A stretch of 64,000 bases of DNA from Osedax fenrisi (Eukaryota > Annelida > Polychaeta > Sabellida > Siboglinidae). Both the position numbers and the translations under genes were made by a program. The stretch's first letter is position 1; every line of letters begins with the position of its first letter. The stretch spans positions 29,293,045 through 29,357,044 of the forward strand of contig OZ025245.1 in NCBI GenBank assembly GCA_964019155.1, written 5' to 3'. Under the pieces are notes generated by a model. It searched no databases. It saw nothing but the letters and a program-made list of their open reading frames with translations, and was not told where the DNA came from. Shown here in pieces: positions 23,645-35,066 of this stretch.

Positions 23645-23711
23645 TACCAGATCAACCCAGATTTCAATACACGATTTCTGACTCCGATACTGACCATGAT
23701 ATATCACCGAG
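23645..23711 (+). CDS. exon: short acidic tail segment
   Basis: Acceptor ACTTTTACAG, entry phase 1. Frame reads PDQPRFQYTISDSDTDHDIS. Donor CCGAG|GTTTCA leaves phase 2. Similar in pattern (PRF followed by an S/D/T-rich acidic stretch) to 10865 and 21839. Confidence 0.55.
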
Positions 23712-23804
23712 GTTTCACGTTTTAGATTTGTATTATAATAGTAGTTAATAAATAAATATATCATTAGGACATCACCCAGTATAACGCATACGTGCCCTTA
23801 TTAG

Positions 23805-23926
23805 GACGTTACCGTACGACTATCCGAACGTAAACGGCGGCAAGTCTATCGACCAATCAAACGGCCCGTATTCCGAATACCAGCGTAGATTCGCAACCAT
23901 GGACGGAGGCGGTGCGCCACTATCGG
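23805..23926 (+). CDS. exon: tail segment with YDYPNVNGGK
   Basis: Acceptor CCCTTATTAG, entry phase 2. Reads TLPYDYPNVNGGKSIDQSNG, then YSEYQRRFATMDGGGAPLS. Donor TCGG|GTTAAT leaves phase 1, joining 24645. Without splicing, TAA at 23929 ends the protein immediately after the donor. Several tyrosines resemble those of the 15097 exon. Confidence 0.6.
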
Positions 23927-24483
23927 GTTAATATCTCTATGTAGTCTACCAGTGCTTCTTCAACTCAATGCTTCTTAATTAACAAGAGTTCATTATCAAC
24001 ATGTGTTAATGTATCTCTTCACACGTATCAATCTTAAATATTTCACTATATATAGTATATATAGTAGATCGGTTCGTTCGAATCAATTTTTAATACTTCA
24101 TATATAATATAATACATATATATATATATATTAGTATAATATATATTACAAATTGTTATAAAAAAATAGTTACATTTGTTCACGAAGCATTTAAAGTTTG
24201 AAATTTAAATTATTATTTTTAAATTTAATTTTAAAATATTACATGTATAATAGTCATTCCACCATCTTATTATCTTTGATTTTTACATTTAAAATAAAAT
24301 TTAAATGAATATTTAAAATTAATTATGTATTTATATTATATTTAATGAATTAAATCACACTAAATCACAATGAAACACTATCAGAAATAATCTACTAATA
24401 ATGAATACTTCAATATAATAATATTCAATATCTGCTCCCGTATACAAACCCACCCCTTAACGCCCCGCCCGCCCCTCCCATTA

Positions 24484-24644
24484 CCCCAGGACAAGACACC
24501 CTCCTACACAACCTTTAACACCCCCCCCCCTTACCCCAGGACAGGAAACCCTCCTACAGAACCCTTAACACCCCCCTCCCCTCCCATTACCCCAGGACAA
24601 GACACCTCCTACACAACCCTTAACACCCCCCCCCATTACCCCAG
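24484..24644 (+). repeat. tandem copies of an acceptor plus exon start
   Basis: Units of about 50 bp (CAG ends at 24489, 24539, 24595 and 24644), each reading TTACCCCAG|GACA, then a CTCCTACA-type stretch, AACCCTTAAC and a poly-C tract. The last copy is the acceptor and start of the exon at 24645, so the preceding three are duplicated, decayed splice acceptors. Confidence 0.85.
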
Positions 24645-24760
24645 GACAAGATATCCTGCTACACGACACGACGGCGCCCATATCCGGTGACGACAGCGGT
24701 CACTACTCGCCCCCCTCTTCATCGGAGACGGCGCGAGGGGGTCCACTGAGAGCCGCTTGA
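24645..24760 (+). CDS. probable terminal coding exon
   Basis: Acceptor CATTACCCCAG, entry phase 1. Reads QDILLHDTTAPISGDDSGHY, then SPPSSSETARGGPLRAA, and stops at TGA 24758. The composition matches the rest of the tail. A weak in-phase donor (GGG|GTCCAC, 24741) could splice to 25474 instead. The GC-rich DNA that follows (to about 25760) is then mostly 3' UTR. Confidence 0.6.
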
Positions 24761-24999
24761 ATACCCCGCCCCCCCGACACACGCACCTGACCTTTTCTAC
24801 GATTACTCAGAAATCTTTCAAGCGCGGCGACACCTTACCGCGTGCGTTCTCTACCCTCGGTTACTGCATGTATTGCAACTACTTCGTCAGCTTGTATACA
24901 TCACGTTCACTAATAACACCACTACTACTACTATAACCACTACCACCACTATCGCTAATACTATTACTACTACTAGTATGAGTAATACAACAGTTACAC

Positions 25000-25111
<112 letters not shown>

Positions 25112-25473
25112 CATCGTCGATATTGTCCCCATATTATTATTTTTATACGCAACCCTACGATGAGATCCGCCGTGTTCATCGTAGTCGTAGGATCAACCCC
25201 TCCTCCTCCTCCCTCCTCCTCCCTCCTCCACCCTCCCTCCTCCTCCCTCATAACCAATGAAACGCATTTACTTCTCCACTGTACGGTATCTAATGTATCT
25301 ACCTCGTCACCCGCCCTCCCATACCCCACCCCCCCCACCCGTCACAATCACTATTTATTATCGCCCGTCATTATTTATTATTATCGTTACGATCGTCTAC
25401 ATACACACACACCGCCTACTAGTTACCCCGGGGGGGGGGGGTGAACATGGTAAAGGGGGTGGTTCCCCCGCAG

Positions 25474-25526
25474 CCGAGGGTAGCTGCCCCGGAGTGTCCA
25501 GTTGTTCCGAGAGTGAATTATCCTAG
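25474..25526 (+). CDS. possible alternative last exon
   Basis: Acceptor TTCCCCCGCAG. In the phase that fits the alternative donor at 24741 or the donors at 15659 and 23926, it reads EGSCPGVSSCSESELS and then TAG. The upstream frame is also open through a poly-Gly tract, so it may simply be 3' UTR. Confidence 0.3.
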
Positions 25527-25771
25527 CCGAACGCATTCAATCTAAACTATCTATGCGATGTAAATATCGTAATGGATCGATGTCATTGTCTCCGAATGTA
25601 TCTGACCTCTGAACCCCGGCCCCTACCCGTGTACTACGGCCTACTACTACTACGACCTAATCGTTGTGTAATGTTATGTAATGTTATCTCTCCGTCGAGG
25701 AATGAATCGTTATCGTTGATTGACTGATTGACAGCTCAGAATCGTGGCCTTATGAACCCTGTAGACACGTG

Positions 25772-25834
<63 letters not shown>

Positions 25835-25918
25835 ATGTAAGTATAATTGTTTATATTCATTTGTGCGCCTAGATCACAGATGTATATACATTGAATACAA
25901 TCGCCATATATTCTTCAT

Positions 25919-25924
25919 AATAAA
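25919..25924 (+). other. candidate poly(A) signal
   Basis: AATAAA, the first perfect copy after the GC-rich 3' UTR-like region. It marks the likely end of the membrane-protein gene. AATAAA is expected often by chance in DNA this AT-rich. Confidence 0.4.
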
Positions 25925-25945
25925 ATGCTTTATTTATTAATTTAT

Positions 25946-27180
25946 TATCTAATATAAAAAGTGATTTATCGACGGCAGCATTTTAGATGTTTTCATCATT
26001 GATTAGTAGTAATGATATTTAGAATGCAATGCACTAGTGTCTATTAATAGAACTGTAAAGACACAATTTCACTTATATTTCAATAAAAGGATATGTATTT
26101 AAATTGAAGTTAAAATTTTCTAATATAAATATTAAAATAACTACAATCTAATAATTCTCTAGACAACTTATTTAATTTCAAAATATATTCATTTTTACCA
26201 TTGAATGCCGTGAAGCCATGAAGTGTCATGTTTTCTTAATACCATAAGCATAAATTGATTCATAATTTATATAAACTTAGATTAATAAGCGATTCAAGAT
26301 TTTTTATTAGTTTTAATATTCAATAGTTAATAATAAATATTAATAGGTATACATTCACATTTGACAATTTTTAAAAACTATTCAATATTATATAATGTAT
26401 TCGGAATATTCAGAAGTGCTTATTGTTCAAAAAATATATATATTTAATTAATAATAATTAATTGAATATTTAACGAAATTATAGAATGTACATATATTAT
26501 TATAGCTAATTAAAAAGTAAAACTTGTACATTGAAATTAAAAAATGTACATATATATTTCATAGGAACACAATATTGTTTATTCTTAGATGTACAAATAA
26601 TTCATATAAATACTAATGCTGTATTTTGAATATTCTAGGTGAATTGAAAAAGCAATGACATTAAAATGGTTATTATTTTAAAAGCATAATTGTTATTTGT
26701 TGTAGCTCGATAAAGAACAAAACCAAATTTTGAAAAGAGCTAAAAACAGTTTGTGAGAGAAACTGTGAGAAAAGGGGCTTTCGGTAATTAATGTAGTTCT
26801 GTGTGCATGTATATTTATTTAGGGAAAATAGAGTTTAGGAGTAACTGATCAGAGGGAAGTAGGGTAAGAAATCGCATTTTTAATATTGTTTACAAATCTT
26901 GGTAGGTCAATAGACATACAATATCTATAAGTAATACGTTTTCTTTAATATTTGTGAATGTTAGTTTTATATATAATTCTACAATAAAAGATCTCTTATT
27001 AGTCTAATTTGTTGTAAGGATTTAGGGTTTGTACATCCAATAAGAGGACTGGATAATGGTGTAAATATCATATCACGTGTATTACTACTGGATTAGGTGT
27101 GAAATGATATATGTTGGCACAAAGAAAGAGATTCAGATATGAGTTTAAAGTTACTATGTGGATGGATAATATAGTTAATG
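25946..27180. other. intergenic, AT-rich
   Basis: No open frame or repeat of note, apart from ordinary AT-rich sequence. A slightly more complex stretch lies at 26700-26900, without recognisable coding content. Confidence 0.6.
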
Positions 27181-27186
27181 GGAACG

Positions 27187-27650
27187 AGTGGCGCTCGTCG
27201 AGGGCCATTCGGTCTATAAATAGATTTTAACTTATAGGAGATAGGGAATTGGTACGTCTTTTAAAGTGATAGTTTAAGTCATCAAGAATTATTGGTAAAT
27301 AGGATGAATATGAAGGAAGATTATGGAGTAAATCATGAAAAGAATAAATGGTTTCAGATTTTGGGGGACAATAGATTACAGCGAGATTGAGAGTTAAGTT
27401 AGGAAGCTTAAATGTCAACGAAATACAATCACTATATGAGAAAGGAGGGAATGAAATGGATGGATATAGATAAACAGCATTAAGTATAATAAAGCCTACT
27501 CCACCACCACGGCTCGTTTTTCGTGGAGCGAGATAGAGGTAAGGTCAAAGTCCGTGTACGGTATATATATATCCCAAGGTATATGGAGGCAAATATGTCA
27601 GAGTCATTATTATAGGTCTCCTAAATCCAGGTCTCATTAAATGTGATGAT
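27187..27650 (-). pseudogene. LINE endonuclease remnant
   Basis: On the minus strand the sequence reads SRGGGVGFIILN (about 27510) and then TLNLAVIYCPPKS and YLPIILDDLNYHF, matching the GGGV, YRPP and GDFN motifs of the apurinic endonuclease domain of CR1/Jockey-type LINEs. It begins after an interrupted FNETW-like region. GDFN is changed to DDLN, and frames break on both sides, so it is dead. Confidence 0.65.
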
Positions 27651-27773
27651 AATACCTTTTTGTAATTTAAGGTATGGGAATATAAGGGATATATTTGATC
27701 TCAAATAGCGAATATTAATCAATGCTATATTTTAGGTTAGTCAGTCTTGAGAAGATGAATTACATATATTAAA

Positions 27774-27810
<37 letters not shown>

Positions 27811-27834
27811 CATATAAATCCATAACATGGATAG

Positions 27835-27965
27835 TATCCATTGGATACTCTTGATATCTTAATACTGACACCCTAGGATGTATAGCTACAACCAATAAGC
27901 ACGCAGAATGTGAACTATTCTATTTTTCATAAAAATCGCGTGCGTTATACTATTAATTTGCCTAC
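27835..27965 (+). mobile_element. TA-MITE fragment
   Basis: Corresponds to the middle of the copy at 35066-35938 (CAATAAGCACGCAG, GAACTATTCT, TTTTCATAAAAATCGCGTGC). It lies directly before the full copy at 27979 and in the opposite orientation to it. Confidence 0.6.
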
Positions 27966-27978
27966 CATACATGCAGTA

Positions 27979-28899
27979 GGGGAAAATAACCTATTACGGA
28001 CACTTTAACAAAAAATGGTCTTAACATTTTATGACTCATTATTTGTATTCAAACATTACGATATATTAATATTATATGATTAGAGATATTATTGTGATTT
28101 AACATTTTATTTAATATTTTAATTCCATAGATAACAGGGGTGTCCGTATTAGGTAACCGTGTCCGAATACGGAAACCATTTGTTATAATACGGACATCAC
28201 ATTTATAACTAGATAAACTATATATTATTGATGAATCAATCAGACAAATTACATTATTTATAATTACTTTTATGAATAATGTATTCTAATTTAATTAGTT
28301 AATAATTTATTTATTTTTATTAATAATACAATTTAAGTATCTATAGATATAAAAGGTAAATTTAAAATGTGTATTATATATATATAATACACATTTTAAA
28401 TTTACCTTTTTTGGTGGTATTAATATTATAACCCACGATATTTTTATGAAAATCAGAATAGTTCATACGTTGCGCGCTGATTGGTTATAGGGTGTCGTAT
28501 TAAGACATTTAGAGTGTCCGTATTAGGAACTTATATTACCTATAGATATATGCTTATAACTTAATGAATATTTGATAACCAAGATATAAATTATATATAT
28601 AATTTTTAGAGTGCTTAATTTTTAATAATATAGTGTTATATTTTATATCCATACATTTGTAAATTTTTGAGAATGTTTTAATTTAACAATTTTTTTCATA
28701 AATTTAAAAACGTAATAAAAAAATCAGTTTATTGGATATATCAGAAATATTTTGAATAATAAAAAAATAAAAAAATACCTTTTAAGACTATTTATATAAT
28801 TATGAATATTATATTCATCACACGTTTATTTGTAGGATTTATGGTTTCTGAGATACCGAGAGCGTATTCTGACACTGTCCGTATTCAGTTACTTTCCCC
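27979..28899. mobile_element. TA-flanked MITE, full copy 1
   Basis: Terminal inverted repeats GGGGAAAATAACC at the left and, complemented, GGGGAAAGTAACT at the right, extended inward by AATACGGACA-type sequence. TA flanks both ends (27977-27978 and 28900-28901), as in Tc1/mariner-like insertion. The 921 bp have no transposase. The motif GTGTCCGTATTA or its complement occurs about six times (28006, 28140, 28160, 28190, 28510, 28877). Confidence 0.75.
28351..28410. repeat. perfect 60-bp palindrome
   Basis: Thirty bases from AAAAGGTAAATTTAAAATG are followed by their exact complement with no spacer, ending CATTTTAAATTTACCTTTT. It lies within MITE copy 1 and is absent from the equivalent place in copy 2 (about 35560-35600). 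Confidence 0.95.
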
Positions 28900-29059
28900 T
28901 AATACGTGTCATACTTATTATTTAGATAGGTACTTCACATGTAATTATTAATTAATAAATTAATAAAAATGAATAAATTAAAAAAAGTTAAAACATAAAT
29001 AGGTATTTCCAAGACAATGTATTTTATTTCTATTTTCGATTAATTTTACACTATCTTCT

Positions 29060-29163
29060 TTTAAAAAAATACCTTTTAAGACTATTTATATAATTATGAA
29101 TATTATATTCATCACACGTTTATTTGTAGGATTTATGGTTTCTGAGATACCGAGAGCGTGTTC
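29060..29163 (+). repeat. duplicated end of TA-MITE
   Basis: Nearly identical to 28768-28868 (CCTTTTAAGACTATTTATAT, then TTATTTGTAGGATTTATGG, then GAGATACCGAGAGCGT). It stops before the terminal repeat, where the gypsy-element sequence begins. Confidence 0.85.
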
Positions 29164-29180
29164 CGAGTTGTGTATTCGTC

Positions 29181-29816
29181 TTATTCAATGTCGTCTTTGA
29201 TCTGTGATTGTGTTGATTGTAGTTCTATAGTTCTTTGAGTATCTGTTGGGTGGGTTATGGATTGAGAAGTATTTTTAAGGGCTTTAGAAATAATCGACGG
29301 AATATTTAGAGTCTCTTTAACATAATTGTGATGGGTCGGCGTTTTAATTAATCTTAAGAATTTGCGATTGCGAATCAAGATTTTATTTTTACATAAAACT
29401 TGGTATTTTCTATAAGATAATTGTTTTATTATCTTGCCTACCTTCCACTCCCTTTCTCCTCGTTGGATTGGTTGTAGCCGGACCACGTCTCCTTCTTTCA
29501 GCACACCTAAATCTGTAGCTGTATTAACTTGAGTAATGTTAGTTTTATTTGATGATATGTTAATAGATGGAATTGACATATTCGTTCTTCTATTAAACAT
29601 AATGTGATTAGGGCTATCCATGTTTTCACCTGGAGTATTACGTATGTTAAGTAATCCTAGATATGGATCTTCTCCCATTGCGTTGCATCTTCGGAACAAG
29701 TTCTTGACCGTCTTGACGGCTGCTTCTGCTCTTCCGTTTGCTTGGCTGTTACCTGGGCTTAAAATTCCACTTATTCGAGAATGATATAAAATCATTTGCT
29801 GTAAATTGGGGACCAT
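29181..29816 (-). pseudogene. gypsy integrase, C-terminal part
   Basis: A 211-codon open frame. It reads SPGNSQANGRAEAAVKTVKN, the end of the integrase catalytic core (the conserved Glu lies in GRAEAAV), then a basic C-terminal region with GDVVRLQPI. It is separated from the upstream integrase part by a frameshift near 29820-29945, where the catalytic aspartates would lie. Confidence 0.8.
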
Positions 29817-29944
29817 TATCAGAAATTATATTTTTGGGAATACCATGTCGGCTAAATTGTTGTTTTAATTTAACTATAATGGTAGATGTTAATGTATTAG
29901 GTATACAGTTATTTCTATGAAATTAGAAGTATAATAAACTAATA

Positions 29945-30457
29945 CTAAGTAATTACGATCATTATATGTAAATAGGTCCATGGCACATCAGGTCGTTCTA
30001 TTTTAATTATAGATTCCCTGGGTTGTTGTATAGAGAATGTAGTACAAACACCACATTCTTCTACATACCTTTTTATATCGACCGTCATTTTTGGCCAATA
30101 TACCACAGTTCTTGCTCTACGTAGGCATGCGTTTATACCTTGATGTCCTTCGTGTAGTTTATGCAGTGTTTCTTGCTTCATGCTATCTGGAATTATTATT
30201 CTATCTTGGCGTAAAACTAAGTCATCATATATAGTCAACTCATCGTTAAATGATGTAAACATTTTGATACCTTCATCTACTTCGTTATCTTCGGGCCATC
30301 CTCTTTGTAACGTGTTCTTCAATATATGCAGCCTCTTTTCTTTGATTGTTTCTTCTTTGAGCCTTTTAAGTCTGTGATCGGAAATGTTTTCGTTAATATT
30401 GTGAATAATAAACCTTTCTTCTTCGTGTTCGTGTCCTTCTATCGGGGCTCTTGACAA
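29945..30457 (-). pseudogene. gypsy integrase, N-terminal zinc region
   Basis: A 170-codon frame with HKLHEGHQGI followed about 30 residues later by CGVCTTF, the HHCC zinc finger of retroelement integrases, and YWPKMTVDIKRYVEEC between. The frame ends shortly after VPWTYLHI, before the catalytic core. Confidence 0.85.
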
Positions 30458-30475
30458 TGCATCTGCGCAATGTAA

Positions 30476-31615
30476 CTATTTTCCAGGTTTGTATATGACG
30501 TCATAATTATATATCTGCGTCTTTAAAAGTAGATTTTGTAATCTCTTTGGTGCTTTCCCTATAGGCTTCTTTACTATGGATACTAGTGGTTTATGGTCAG
30601 TTATTACAGTAACCTTTTTTCCATATGTATATTGGTGAAATTTAGTCAGACCGTATGCAATAGCAAGCATTTCTTTTTCAATCTGGGCGTAGTTCTTCTC
30701 ACTCGGATTTAATGTTCTGCTATGATATCCTACAGGGTGTCCATCTTGAGTAAGCATCGAACCTAGACCATACTCGCTAGCATCGTTTTCAAGTGTTAAT
30801 TCATTAGTAGGATTATAAAACCTTAATGTCGGAGCTTTCATTAAACTTTCTTTAATTTTCTTCATAGCTTCTTCTTGTTCGCCTGACCATGTATATAATA
30901 CATCCTTTTTCAATAACTGTGAAATAGAGGTTGTTAAATTAGAATAGTTTGGGATAAACCGGGATAAGTAGTTGCACATTCCAATGAGTCTTCTTACTGC
31001 TTTTACGTCTTTTGATGTTTCATAATTCTTGAAGGCTTCAATCTTCTGTTGATCTATCTTTAATCCATCTTTAGTTATTACATGTCCCATGAATGTTACC
31101 TTTTCTACTCTATGTTCCATCTTCGACTTGTTCAATTTAATGCCCTGTTCTAGACATCTCTTCAAAAAGTTGTTAAGATTAATATTATGTGATTTTTCAT
31201 CTTTACCGTGAATTATAATATCATCTGCGATACAAATTACACCCGTGAGTCCTGATAATGCCTTGTGTAGTTCTCTTTGGAATATCTCACTTTCTACATT
31301 AATTCCAAATGGTAGTCTAAGCCATCTGTATCTACCGCTCTCTGTCTGAAAAGTTGTAAGTAATGATGATGTGTGATCTAACTTTATATGCCAATATCCA
31401 TTGGTTAAGTCTGCCTTCGTAAATATCTTCGAATCTCTGAGCTCATGTAGCATATCATCTATAGTTGGTAATATATATCGTTCACGGAGTAGTGCACGAT
31501 TTAGTAAATTGGGATCTAAACATATCCTTATTTTACCGTTTTTCTTTTCGACACATGTTATTTGTGATAACCATGCCGTCGGTTCTTCAACCTTTGTTAT
31601 AACTTTCAATTTCAC
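30476..31615 (-). pseudogene. gypsy reverse transcriptase and RNase H
   Basis: A 379-codon open frame. It contains CVEKKNGKIRICLDP, KADLTNGYWHIKLD, RLPFGI and the catalytic IADDIIIHG (the usual Tyr or Phe before the first position is Ile here), then the connection and RNase H region with LENDASEYGLG and ITDHKPL. It lacks its own start and is separated from gag by one stop codon (31616) and from integrase by a stop at about 30475. Confidence 0.9.
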
Positions 31616-32931
31616 TCATCTTTTCAGTTCGGTTGACACTTTATCTTTAATTGATACCGGTGTTCTTCTATTCGGCATAATCTGTGGGCGCACCTTTTCG
31701 TCTACGTTGAGATACAGAGTTCCAGGTAAAGTTCCCAGTTTATCTTCATAAATTTCTGTAAATTGCTTAATATTGTTTATGAAATTATATTCATGTATCG
31801 TTATCAGATTATGTTCGATGCATGTTTTTAGTCCTAATATGGGCTGTAGGTTAGTGTCATGTATGATAAACCTCTCTTTGGTAGTTTTCTGTGTAGCCGG
31901 ATTATATATTTCTTCATATGATTGTACCTTTGGTTTTAGGTTGGAATTATTCCACATTGTTAGTGTACCATTGTATTTAGTGATAGTATTTGTTACATAC
32001 CTCATAGGCAAAGTATTTACCGTACTTCCTGTATCTATTTGGAAACTTATGGTATGGTTATTTATAATCATATTACATGTACGTTTATTAAGCTTATTTT
32101 GATTATTAATATTAAATGTCCAATCATTAACATCGTGTGTACTGTTATATGTACTATTATTTATAGATTCATCATTAATATTGTTTAGTCGGGAATTATT
32201 ATAAGTTTTATTTTTACAAACTTTACTGTAGTGTCCCTTCTTGTTGCACTTAAAACATACTTTATTAAATGCCGGACATTTTCCATTTTCATGTTCAGTG
32301 TCACATCTTCCGCATTTTCTTCTTGTGTTATATTTGGGTCTTGTAGTCTGGGTATTACTAATCTTGTTAATATTATGTTCATTGTTAATATTAGTATTGA
32401 ATAGCAATGCAGACTCGGTTGCCTTGCATGCATCAATACATGCAGCTAATGATAGGTTACGGACTTTTAATAGTTCAGCACGTGTTTCATTGTTAACAAT
32501 GCCAACAATAATTCTATCACGTAATATACTATCATTGCAAGAATTACAATAGCTACATTGTTTTAGTTGTATACGGAGTATACTAATATAATCATCTATC
32601 GATTGACTAGATGTTTTAGATAGTGTGTTAAATATATAATTTTCATATGTTATGTTAACATCACCTATTATAAATTTATCAAAAGATTTAATAATATCAT
32701 CTACAGTTCTAGTACTAGGTAAATCAAACCCTTCATACTTCTTGAGGGCTTCATCCCGAGTAAGTTTTCAGTAAATCTGAGTAAGTTTTCCAGTAGTGCC
32801 ACTTGTTTGTTGCTCTCCCATTTTGAGATGTCTGCTAACAGTACATAGTTGCTCCATCATTTTTTGAATACTTTCCATAAGCTTGCATTCTGGCCACTTA
32901 GTTCAAATATATTTGGTACCTTGACGTTCAT
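31616..32931 (-). pseudogene. gypsy gag and protease region
   Basis: Gag starts at an ATG at 32931 just inside the LTR and primer-binding site. The frame is broken by a one-base loss near 32865 and a stop at 32768. From 32740 it reads the capsid-like KYEGFDLPSTRTVDD region, then two Cys knuckles (CGRCDTEHENGKC and CFKCNKKGHYSKVC, about 32230-32310), then an aspartic protease motif FQIDTGSTVNTLP near 32030. Confidence 0.85.
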
Positions 32932-32958
32932 TGTGTGTTATGTAGTCTGCTGTCACCA

Positions 32959-33110
32959 TGTAAAGTTATCTTGTTTAAGGTATAACTAGTTTATTTAAAA
33001 TGCGTACATAACAATGTAAGGTAGTATATATATAAGATTAAAATGACAATGTGTCGGTTAAACGTTGGCTTATATAGCCTCTACTGGTCAAGCATGACCA
33101 GCCAGTAACA
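32959..33110 (-). repeat. 152-bp LTR of the gypsy element
   Basis: On the minus strand it begins TGTTACTGGC and ends AACTTTACA (TG..CA), followed directly by TGGTGACAGCAG as primer-binding site. It contains a TATA-like GGCTATATAAGCC and an AAATAAACTAG poly(A)-like signal. No matching 3' copy near 29170. Confidence 0.7.
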
Positions 33111-33433
33111 TATGATGATCTAGGCACGAAAGAAAAGTCAATTCACAGAATCCACGTATTATTAATGCCCGGGATGCAATAACGTCCGCACATAACGTTT
33201 TGGTTGCGAATGAAGACCAAGATAATCGTACCCTATACAAGAAAAATAAAATAGAGATGGTTGAAATGTACAAATTAAGTAAGGACGAGGAAATATAAAA
33301 GAAAGTTATGAAAATTGAATAAGCTGATCCTAGTAGGCGATATAATTAATCAGATAATAATATACGTGTAAGAAAAACACTATATTGGACTATATGCACT
33401 AAATATATATAGGTATACTATACCTACTATAGT

Positions 33434-33754
33434 ATGCTCACATTATGGAAATCAATCATACATCTTCCACTTAAAAGAAGACTTTTTGTGGTTACAGTAG
33501 AAAGTATACTACTCTATGGATCTGAGTCATGGACATTAACAGTACAACAACAGCAATCCCTAAACGCTACCTATACACGAATTCTCCGTAAATCTCTTAA
33601 TATATATTGGCAAGAACACATGGAAAAAAAACAATTATATGGACATTTGCCTCCGATTTCTACCAAAGTGATGTCCAGGAGAATGATAATGGTCGATCAC
33701 TGTGTACGACATCCTGAAAAATATAAATACGCAAATAAAATAAATATAAAATAA
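33434..33754 (+). pseudogene. LINE C-terminal fragment
   Basis: Reads RRLFVVTVESILLYGSESWT and YTRILRKSLNIYWQEHM, matching the post-RT region of the LINE at 51849-53690 (FFRATVESVLVYGSVSWT, YTRMLRAILNRSWKDH). The RT domain itself is missing. DNA just upstream (33120-33345) has coding-like composition on the plus strand but no motif I recognise. Confidence 0.75.
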
Positions 33755-34050
33755 TAAATAAATATAATAAATAATAATATATATTTAGTTATTATTTTCA
33801 TATTTTGTGTATATTTGTGGACAAAGATTTTCCAAAGGAAATATGGTTCACTCGACCGATTTATTGAAATAAAAACGACACTAGCGCATACGCGACGGGT
33901 GAAAGAACTAATATCTATTTTTGGATTCGTATCTGTTTACATTAAATTCGAAAAATAATAACATAATATAATCTTAATTTAAGAACTATATTAAAATAAG
34001 TACATAGCTTAGATATGGAGTGAACCATATTTGCTTCTCAAACTCTTTGT

Positions 34051-34333
34051 TGTGGAAAAATATATATTTTTGGGGCGTGAATGTATAGATGTGCGTATAC
34101 GCCCACTAGGTTACAGCGCCCGCCCGACGACGCCCGCATCGCGCGATATTATTATAATCACCAGTTGAGTTTAATCAGTTGAATGCCGAGTTGAGTTTAA
34201 TTAGTTGATCCGTTCAGACATTGTAATATGTATTAAGTATTATTATTGCCCATTGAGATTCCTTTAATAAACCGTAAAACCAGTATAATTGAATCAACCG
34301 CCGTGAGCTTCACGCAGTAGAACGACCTACACA
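34051..34333 (+). repeat. possible solo LTR
   Basis: Starts TGTGGAAAAATATAT, has a GC-rich centre (GCGCCCGCCCGACGACGCCC), an AATAAACCGT poly(A)-like signal and ends CCTACACA, the layout of an LTR. No flanking duplication was confirmed and no internal region is attached. Confidence 0.35.
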
Positions 34334-34532
34334 ACACATATATTAGTTTTGTTATTTAATACAATAACAAATAGTATTATAGCTCTGGATTATGCATAGA
34401 TTGATGGTTGTAATGCTAATGGAATCTAAATTAACATATGCATTCGTTATAATACGTATATTCGACCGGTGTTTTCTCATAGTGAGTTCGCGCTATAGCG
34501 TGTTCATATAATAATGTATATGTTAAAATGTC

Positions 34533-34716
34533 AAAAAATCAGTTTATTGGATATATCAGCACTATATTTTAATAATAACAGAATACAATAGACTATTTAT
34601 ATAATTTATGAATATTAATGAATATTTTATTTATTGAACATTTATTTGTAGGACATGGGTTCTCAGACACAGATAGTTTCCGTATTCGGGCACTGCTCGT
34701 ATTATGTTACTTTCCC
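34533..34716 (+). mobile_element. TA-MITE fragment, right end
   Basis: Diverged copy of the right part of 27979-28899: AATCAGTTTATTGGATATAT, ACATTTATTTGTAGGA, TCTCAGACA, then GTTACTTTCCC at the terminus. Confidence 0.7.
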
Positions 34717-35023
34717 TATATTTCAAAATAAATAAATATAAATTTATAAATAAAATAAATGTAAAAAATCTTCAAAATGGTGATTATATTATATATAAAT
34801 CATTATATAACAATTTATATTAATGTTGAATGTAGATTTCAAAATAAATAATTCATTTTAAAAAGGCATGTTATAAAATATGTTTTTTACGCTATTTCTA
34901 AACTGATTACATAGATATTTTTTTCACAGTTTCATAAAATCGTGAACACGTTCGATGTACACACGGATTTATAGGTGTCTTTCACAATATATTGTCTTTT
35001 TTATCCGATTATTAATTTTGAGG

Positions 35024-35065
<42 letters not shown>

Positions 35066-35066
<1 letters not shown>

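Larger units (their letters stand above)
29170..33110 (-). mobile_element. degenerate Ty3/gypsy LTR retrotransposon
   Basis: Minus-strand order: 5' LTR (33110-32959), primer-binding-like TGGTGACA next to the LTR, gag with zinc knuckles, protease, reverse transcriptase/RNase H, integrase. Stops and frameshifts break it in at least four places, and the 3' LTR is not found; the 3' end meets a MITE fragment at about 29165. The zinc-knuckle and protease layout resembles K02A2.6-type gypsy elements of invertebrates. Non-functional as it stands. Confidence 0.85.
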
